Part shown: positions 59,112-64,000 of the stretch, in pieces
How positions within the stretch are numbered: position 1 is the first letter of the stretch
How the letters are laid out: every line of letters begins with the position of its first letter
NCBI RefSeq assembly: GCF_006542275.1
Contig: NZ_CP041217.1
Coordinates: 5,334,501 to 5,398,500 of the forward strand
Source: Saccharibacillus brassicae
GTDB taxonomy: Bacteria; Bacillota; Bacilli; Paenibacillales; Paenibacillaceae
Direction of reading: 5' to 3'
DNA length: 64,000 nucleotides
Notes under the pieces: generated by a model
What the model was told of the DNA's origin: nothing
The model's input: the letters and a program-made list of their open reading frames with translations, nothing else
Databases searched by the model: none
Translations under genes and position numbers: made by a program

Positions 59112-60032
59112 TTGAACAATTATGAAATCAAGATCGACGTATCCGGGATTTACGAACTTCTCGGCAGTTTTATGGTGCATATTACGAAGAAATGGCTGCC
59201 CAACCTTGATATCGGTTCCGGCTGGTCCGAAGAAGCGGAAGCCGGCATGCCGCCCGAGATGCGGCAGCGGTTCGTCGAAGCGGCCGGCTGGCCTTTTCTC
59301 GATTTCGACGCGCTGTACGCTCTCGTGATCGAACGCGAAGCGGGCGAAGACATCCCCCTTTTCCTCGACCGCCTGCTTGCCGAACCGGCGGAACGGCTGC
59401 TTCAGCGGATCGCGCCGCAGCTGCCTTCGCTGACGCACGGCGACATGTCCCGCATCCAGCGCGACTACACGCCTCTGCTCAAGTCATGGTATACTTATTA
59501 CTTCAAGGGCATTCAGGATTCCGTCCTGCCGCTGATCGAAGAAGACGCGGCGGAGAAGCGCGAACTGCTGCTCAAGATGGATGCCAGCGCCCTGGTCGAG
59601 TACGCGTCGGGCGGCCTCGTCGTCGAGACGCCGCTGGATTTGAAGACGGTCATCTTGTTCCCGACCGTGCACAACCGGCCGATGAACACGTACTGCTTTT
59701 ACCAGAACGTGCTGCTGATCCAATATCCGGTCGACGTGCCGGAACCCGAAGAGAGCGAGCCGCCGACCGTGCTGCTGCGCATGACGCGGGCGCTCGCCGT
59801 GCCGGACCGGCTCAAGATGCTGCGTTACGTCGCCGATCAGCCGCGTTCCCTGCTTGAAATGGAGCGCGACCTGAAGCAGCCCGCCGAAGCGCTGAAGCAT
59901 CATATGGTGCTGCTGCGGACCGCCGGTCTGCTGCGCACGCATATCGGCGAACAATCGAACGAAAAATTTAGTATACGTCCCGACGGGGCGTCGGAACTGC
60001 AAATGTTTCTGGAATCGTATCTTCGCCTTTAA
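59112..60032 (+). CDS. ArsR-type winged-helix regulator with a large N-terminal domain
   Basis: A 306-residue protein with a TTG start 7 bases after AGGAGG. The first 210 residues do not resemble a DNA-binding domain; the stretch LLKSWYTYYFKGIQD recalls DUF5937-type regulators. The C-terminal 90 residues have a winged helix of ArsR type (TRALAVPDRLKMLRYVADQP, LEMERDLKQPAEALKHHM). It is divergent from the MFS gene at 57805-58980 and probably controls it. An imperfect promoter (TGGACA, 18 bases, CATAAT) lies about 40-75 bp upstream. Confidence 0.78.
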   Translation: MNNYEIKIDVSGIYELLGSFMVHITKKWLPNLDIGSGWSEEAEAGMPPEMRQRFVEAAGWPFLDFDALYALVIEREAGEDIPLFLDRLLAEPAERLLQRIAPQLPSLTHGDMSRIQRDYTPLLKSWYTYYFKGIQDSVLPLIEEDAAEKRELLLKMDASALVEYASGGLVVETPLDLKTVILFPTVHNRPMNTYCFYQNVLLIQYPVDVPEPEESEPPTVLLRMTRALAVPDRLKMLRYVADQPRSLLEMERDLKQPAEALKHHMVLLRTAGLLRTHIGEQSNEKFSIRPDGASELQMFLESYLRL

Positions 60033-60094
60033 TCGAATTCTCTGAATCATGAACGACCGACCCCCGCCCGGATTTTCGAAGGAGTGACTATCCC

Positions 60095-60859
60095 GTGACG
60101 GGTACCTGCCAACAACATTTGATTTTCGACCTGGACGACACGCTCGTCTACTGCAACAAATATTTTGACCAGATTCTGGATGCCTTTTTCGACCGGATGC
60201 TGGATTGGTTCGGCAAGTACGGCGTGACCGTCGAACAGGTCCGCTCCAAGCAGCTGGAGATCGATATCGCCGGCGTGCACGTGGTCGGCTTCGCCAGCCA
60301 TCATTTTCCGGAATCGCTGATCGCGACCTACCGGCATTTCTCGGCCGCGCATCACCGGATCGGCAGCGATGCCGAAGAAGCGGGCCTCGTGAAGCTCGGC
60401 CTCAGCGTATACGACCAGGAAGTCGAGCCGTACCCGGGCATGGTCGAGACGCTGGAGCGGCTGCGCGGCGAAGGGCACGCCCTGTATCTGTACACGGGCG
60501 GCGAAGACCGGATCCAGCAGCGCAAAATCGACCAGATGAAGCTGGGCACGTATTTCGGCTCCGACATCTTTATCCGCCAGCACAAAAACGTGCAGGCGCT
60601 CGAAGGCATCCTGCGCGCCAAATCGCTTCCGCGCCCGTCGACCTGGATGATCGGCAATTCGCTGCGGACCGATATCGCGCCCGCGCTCAGCGCCGACATC
60701 AACGCCGTCTATCTCAAGCAGGAACGCGAATGGGCCTACAATCTGATCGAGTTGGGCGAATCTTCCACCGGCTCGCTGCATACGGTAGCCAGGCTGCCGG
60801 AAGTGCCCGAGCTGATCAGCCGTGCCGCTCGCGCATCCGTTCAAAAACGGACCCTCTGA
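60095..60859 (+). CDS. HAD-family hydrolase
   Basis: A 254-residue phosphatase-like protein with a GTG start 10 bases after AAGGAG. Motif I is FDLDDTLV (about residues 11-18), motif II a Thr/Ser in LYLYTGG, motif III Lys near IRQHKNVQ, and motif IV WMIGNSLRTDIAPA. The cap sits between motifs I and II. Substrate unknown. It lies 62 bp after the ArsR-like gene on the same strand and may be co-transcribed. Confidence 0.88.
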   Translation: MTGTCQQHLIFDLDDTLVYCNKYFDQILDAFFDRMLDWFGKYGVTVEQVRSKQLEIDIAGVHVVGFASHHFPESLIATYRHFSAAHHRIGSDAEEAGLVKLGLSVYDQEVEPYPGMVETLERLRGEGHALYLYTGGEDRIQQRKIDQMKLGTYFGSDIFIRQHKNVQALEGILRAKSLPRPSTWMIGNSLRTDIAPALSADINAVYLKQEREWAYNLIELGESSTGSLHTVARLPEVPELISRAARASVQKRTL

Positions 60860-60874
60860 AGGGTCCGTTTTTTT
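60843..60874 (+). terminator. Terminator between the HAD and topB genes
   Basis: AAAAACGGACCCT and AGGGTCCGTTTTT; it serves the two convergent genes. Confidence 0.85.
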
Positions 60875-60884
60875 ACGTCCGCAT

Positions 60885-63176
60885 TTACGAGCCCCGCTTG
60901 GCCTGCTCCGGCTTGTCCGGTTTGCCTCCGCGGTCGGCGAATAAAAAGTCGAGCTTTTGCTGTTCCCTGTTCCAGGCAAGCGCCGCGTCGAACGTTTTTT
61001 CGCCTTTTTTGAATCCTTTGAGCATCAGCGTCTCCCCTTTGTCGAGCAGCCGTTTGACCTGGGTCTCCGAGATCGCTTTGCCGAGAATTTTTTTGGAAAA
61101 CGTAAACGTGCAGGACGGATAGCCCGTGCAGCCGTAGAAGTTCTTTTTGTCGACGACCGGTTTGCCGCAGATCGGGCACGCGCCAAGCTCCGCCGCCCCG
61201 CCGCGATCCTCGCGTCCGGCGTTCGATCCGCCGCGGTTCCCCGCGCTTTTCCCGTAGGCCGGACGTTCTTCGTTTTTGGGCAGTTCGACGGTGAACGTCC
61301 AGTCTTTCTCGGCCGCGACCGCGTCGGACACGATCTTCTGGGCGAGCCGCTGCGCTTGTTCCATAAAAGCTTTGGGCGACTCCTGCCCCCGTCCGATCTC
61401 GCCGAGCCGCTGCTCCCACTTCGCCGTCATTTCGGCCGAAGCCAGCACGCTTTGGCCGAGCGCTTCGATCAGCACCGTGCCTTTGTTCGTCGCGTACACC
61501 ATATTTTTGCGGACGTCGATATACTGGCGGTCTTTGAGTCCGCCGATAATGCCCGCACGCGTCGCTTCGGTGCCCAACCCTTCGGTACGCTGCAATACTT
61601 TTTCCAACTCCGCATTGTCCAGATGCTTGCCGGCCGTCTTCATCAAAGTGATGAGCTGTCCTTCGGTATAACGCTTCGGCGGTTGGGTCTTGCCTTCTTT
61701 GACCTGGACGTCCGCCACCGTGCCGGCATCGCCTTTTTGGACGGGCGGCAGCACGGACAGATCTTCGTCGTCTTCTTCTTTGTCGCTTTTATCGTCTTCC
61801 CGGCTGCTTTTCGCTTTCTTTTTCGCCGCGTTGTCGTACAGCACTTTGCGCCAACCTTCCTGCACGATCACTTTGCCTTTCGTCATAAACGGATCGCACC
61901 CGTCTACCATCGTCACGAGATTCGTGTAGTCGATGATCGCTTTCTCTTCGTGCGCGGCGATCAGACGCTTGGCGATCAGCAGGTACAAGTTAAGGTTCAT
62001 GCCCTGAAGCTTGCCCGGCTGCGGTACCTGCTCGGTCGGAATGATCGCGTAGTGATCCCCGACTTTGGAAGCATTTACGTAGCGTTTGTTGCCGATCAGT
62101 GTCGATTTGGGTGCCGGCAGGAAAATTTTGAGTTCATTGAAGCTTTGCAGTTTATTCAAAATGTCCGGAAACTGCTTCGCTTCCTCGTCCGTCACGTACG
62201 ACGAATCCGAACGCGGGTACGAAATGTAGCCGTCCAGATACAACTGCTGCAAAGCGCTCAGCGTATCCTGCGGCGAATATTTGAAAATCTGGTTGGCCGA
62301 CGCCTGCAGCGACGACAGGGAAAACAGCTGCGGCGGCTGAAACTCTTTGCGCTCCGTCTCGATCGATTCGACGACGGCGTCTTTGCCTGCGCAGCGCGCC
62401 CGAATCTCTTCGGCTTCTTCCGGCGTTTTCAGACGCGTCTCTTCGCCTTTGAACCAGGTGCCTTCATACTCCGCCCCGCCGATCGCGAAACGGGCTTTGA
62501 CTTCCCAGAACGGTTCCGGCTTGAAGTGGGCAATCTCTTTCTCCCGGTTGACGATCAGCGCAAGGGTCGGGCTCTGCACCCGTCCCGTCGAGAACACGCC
62601 CTGCACGCCGCGCCGCTGGAACAGCAGGGAGTAGACCCGGGAGCCGTTCATGCCGACAAGCCAATCCGCGCACGAGCGGCTGACCGCTTCGTAATACAGA
62701 TTGCGCGTCTCGCTCTCGTCTTTGAGATTGGCAAATCCCTGCTCGACCGCGCGCGGCGTCAGCGAAGAAATCCACAGCCGCTTCATCGGCTTTTTGACTC
62801 CGCTGAGCTGGATGACGATGCGGACGATATATTCGCCTTCCCGCCCGGCATCGCTCGCGATAATGATTCCGTTCACTTCCGGACGCTTGAGCAGTTCCTG
62901 CAGCAGATTAAACTGCTTGGCTTTGGACGGGGTGATGCGATGTTTGAATTTGCCCGGCAAAATCGGCAGGCTGTTCAGGCTCCACCGCTTGTACGCCGGA
63001 TCGTATTCTTCCGGGGGAACAAGCTCGCAAATATGCCCGACCGCCCAACTGACATAAGCCCCGTCCGGAAAAGTCGGGCATTTCTCGATTTGGATATAGC
63101 CCTGTGTTTTTTTGTGCTTGAACGGCGCCGCCAGCTTGGCTCCCTGATCGGGTTTTTCCGCAATAATTAGCAGCAA
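60885..63176 (-). CDS. topB: DNA topoisomerase III
   Basis: A 763-residue type IA topoisomerase. The start is TTG 63176, 7 bases after AGGAGG, giving the family start MLLIIAEKPDQG. The Toprim part has IIIASDAGREGEYIVR. The active-site Tyr is in DGYISYPRSDSSYVT. The central DNA gate is seen in FSTGRVQSPTLALIV. An acidic insert SREDDKSDKEEDDEDLS is near residue 480. The C-terminus has a four-cysteine zinc site (CPICG and CTGYPSC). It relaxes and decatenates single-stranded DNA. An ATG nine codons upstream has no ribosome-binding site. Confidence 0.95.
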   Translation of the reverse strand: MLLIIAEKPDQGAKLAAPFKHKKTQGYIQIEKCPTFPDGAYVSWAVGHICELVPPEEYDPAYKRWSLNSLPILPGKFKHRITPSKAKQFNLLQELLKRPEVNGIIIASDAGREGEYIVRIVIQLSGVKKPMKRLWISSLTPRAVEQGFANLKDESETRNLYYEAVSRSCADWLVGMNGSRVYSLLFQRRGVQGVFSTGRVQSPTLALIVNREKEIAHFKPEPFWEVKARFAIGGAEYEGTWFKGEETRLKTPEEAEEIRARCAGKDAVVESIETERKEFQPPQLFSLSSLQASANQIFKYSPQDTLSALQQLYLDGYISYPRSDSSYVTDEEAKQFPDILNKLQSFNELKIFLPAPKSTLIGNKRYVNASKVGDHYAIIPTEQVPQPGKLQGMNLNLYLLIAKRLIAAHEEKAIIDYTNLVTMVDGCDPFMTKGKVIVQEGWRKVLYDNAAKKKAKSSREDDKSDKEEDDEDLSVLPPVQKGDAGTVADVQVKEGKTQPPKRYTEGQLITLMKTAGKHLDNAELEKVLQRTEGLGTEATRAGIIGGLKDRQYIDVRKNMVYATNKGTVLIEALGQSVLASAEMTAKWEQRLGEIGRGQESPKAFMEQAQRLAQKIVSDAVAAEKDWTFTVELPKNEERPAYGKSAGNRGGSNAGREDRGGAAELGACPICGKPVVDKKNFYGCTGYPSCTFTFSKKILGKAISETQVKRLLDKGETLMLKGFKKGEKTFDAALAWNREQQKLDFLFADRGGKPDKPEQAKRGS

Positions 63177-63560
63177 ATTGATCTCCTCCTGTGGAATAAG
63201 CAAGCAAAAAGCCGAGAGCTGTCCTCCCGGCCGGCCTGGCCCCGTTTATTGCGTACGTTCGAACCGCTATCCGAATCCTCATTTTAGCATGCAGATTCGT
63301 TTTTCGCTACCGCCTTGAAAAGAGAACAAAATGGCTGAATCGTCTATAGAGTTAGGTATGTGTTAGTTAAAATAACTTGTATGCAAAAAAAGAAAATAAC
63401 GAATAGATTTTTCGCTTTATGTGTAATATAATATGACAAAAGGTTGCTGAATGACATGAAAAAGGGCCGTACCGGTGTACGACCCTTTCATTTCCCGCTA
63501 ATTGGAACAGAGTAGATCTGCTTGGTCACTCTGTCCGCGGCCGCTCCTGCTGCCAAGCGA
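63177..63560. other. AT-rich intergenic region, 384 bp
   Basis: Holds the topB promoter region on one side and, on the other, a hairpin ending gltD. No gene, riboswitch or repeat was recognised in the rest; the stretch 63340-63440 is particularly AT-rich. Confidence 0.6.
63461..63490 (-). terminator. Terminator of gltD
   Basis: AAAGGGCCGTAC and GTACGACCCTTT form a 12-bp stem with one mismatch; T residues follow on the minus strand. Confidence 0.72.
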
Positions 63561-64000
63561 TTAGACGAGAACCGTGGCTCCCATCAGGAACTTGTCCACT
63601 TCGCGAGCCGCTTCGCGGCCTTCGTTGATCGCCCAGACGACGAGGCTTTGTCCGCGGCGCATATCGCCTGCGGCAAACACTTTGTCGGAATTCGTTTTGT
63701 ATTCGCCGTATTTGGCTTTGACGTTCGTCCAGCGGTCCGTTTGCAGGCCGAGCTGATTCGCCAGCGTCTGCTCCGGTCCGTCGAAGCCGATCGCGATCAG
63801 CGCCATTTGAGCCGGGAACACTTTCTCGGTTCCTTCGATCGGTGCGTAGATTTTGCGGCCGTTTTCGTCGACGATCCGCTGAATTTGCACCGTATGCAGT
63901 TCTTTGAGATTGCCTTCGTCGTCGCCGACGAACTTCGTCGTCATGATCGAGAACTCGCGCGGATCGTCGCCGAAGATCGCTTTCGCTTCTTCCTGCGCAT
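63561..64000 (-). CDS. gltD: Glutamate synthase small subunit, C-terminal part
   Basis: The frame stays open to the window edge and ends at TAG 63561, giving 146 residues. It reads as the C-terminal NADPH/FAD part of Glt[14 protein letters not shown]-like [43 protein letters not shown] and [16 protein letters not shown]. The [16 protein letters not shown] motif is a typical feature of the beta subunit. It transfers electrons from NADPH to the large subunit GltB in glutamate synthesis. Start and upstream neighbours are outside the window. Confidence 0.93.
   Translation of the reverse strand, partial: AQEEAKAIFGDDPREFSIMTTKFVGDDEGNLKELHTVQIQRIVDENGRKIYAPIEGTEKVFPAQMALIAIGFDGPEQTLANQLGLQTDRWTNVKAKYGEYKTNSDKVFAAGDMRRGQSLVVWAINEGREAAREVDKFLMGATVLV

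Noticed and set aside
1-64000. CRISPR arrays, tRNA or rRNA genes, insertion sequences, prophage
   Set aside because: No spaced direct repeats, no tRNA-like TPsiC/CCA patterns, no transposase or phage structural genes were seen in the reading.

Overview
The window looks like a chromosomal segment of a high-GC member of the Paenibacillaceae (Paenibacillus or Saccharibacillus type). The signs are strong Gram-positive ribosome-binding sites (AAGGAGG type), several TTG and GTG starts, lipoboxes, a XerS recombinase, a split PyrK/PyrD dihydroorotate dehydrogenase, a Fur box, and a tryptophan leader of the TRAP type. Most long open frames on the opposite strand of real genes are shadows of GC-rich codon use and were left out. 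No rRNA, tRNA, CRISPR array, insertion sequence or prophage was seen. Taxonomy and most functions are inferred from sequence reading only.

Layout. 1-6.2 kb: end of a chemotaxis receptor, small unknown proteins, a CxxC flavin reductase, a Fur-controlled siderophore-binding lipoprotein, and an APH-fold protein that has lost both catalytic aspartates. 6.3-13.2 kb: NUDIX hydrolase, HesB-like protein overlapping an esterase-acetyltransferase fusion, nucleoside hydrolase, and an SgrR-type regulator divergent from an MFS transporter. 13.3-17.4 kb: MgtE, then a radical SAM protein of the tetraether-lipid-synthase type in one unit with a divergent Lgt-like protein. 17.4-21.8 kb: zinc/cadmium efflux (P-type ATPase, ArsR sensor, CDF exporter) with a shared 31-bp operator. 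21.8-24.4 kb: TRAP-type leader and a fused trpE(G). 24.5-26 kb: yidC preceded by an overlapping membrane leader ORF and a hairpin that would mask the yidC ribosome-binding site, which resembles the layout of mifM-yidC2 in Bacillus subtilis.

26-38.7 kb: small secreted protein, large sensor kinase, agmatine-to-putrescine genes aguA-aguB, PanE-like reductase divergent from a TetR regulator, AI-2E family permease, aldo/keto reductase, GNAT, XerS, and PspA with a DUF350 protein. 38.7-44.7 kb: pyrK-pyrD with an LpdD-like gene, an amino-acid ABC transporter with fused binding protein and permease, and an M20 hydrolase. 44.9-52.8 kb: maltogenic-amylase-type enzyme and glycogen genes glgB-glgA divergent from glgC. 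52.8-57.8 kb: a five-gene unit with an orphan ABC ATPase, an FG-GAP lipoprotein, a two-component pair and an acetyltransferase. 57.8-64 kb: MFS exporter divergent from an ArsR-like regulator, HAD phosphatase, topoisomerase III, and the end of gltD.

The two points that most deserve follow-up are the yidC leader peptide with its hairpin, and the radical SAM/Lgt-like pair, which may act on membrane lipids or lipoproteins.
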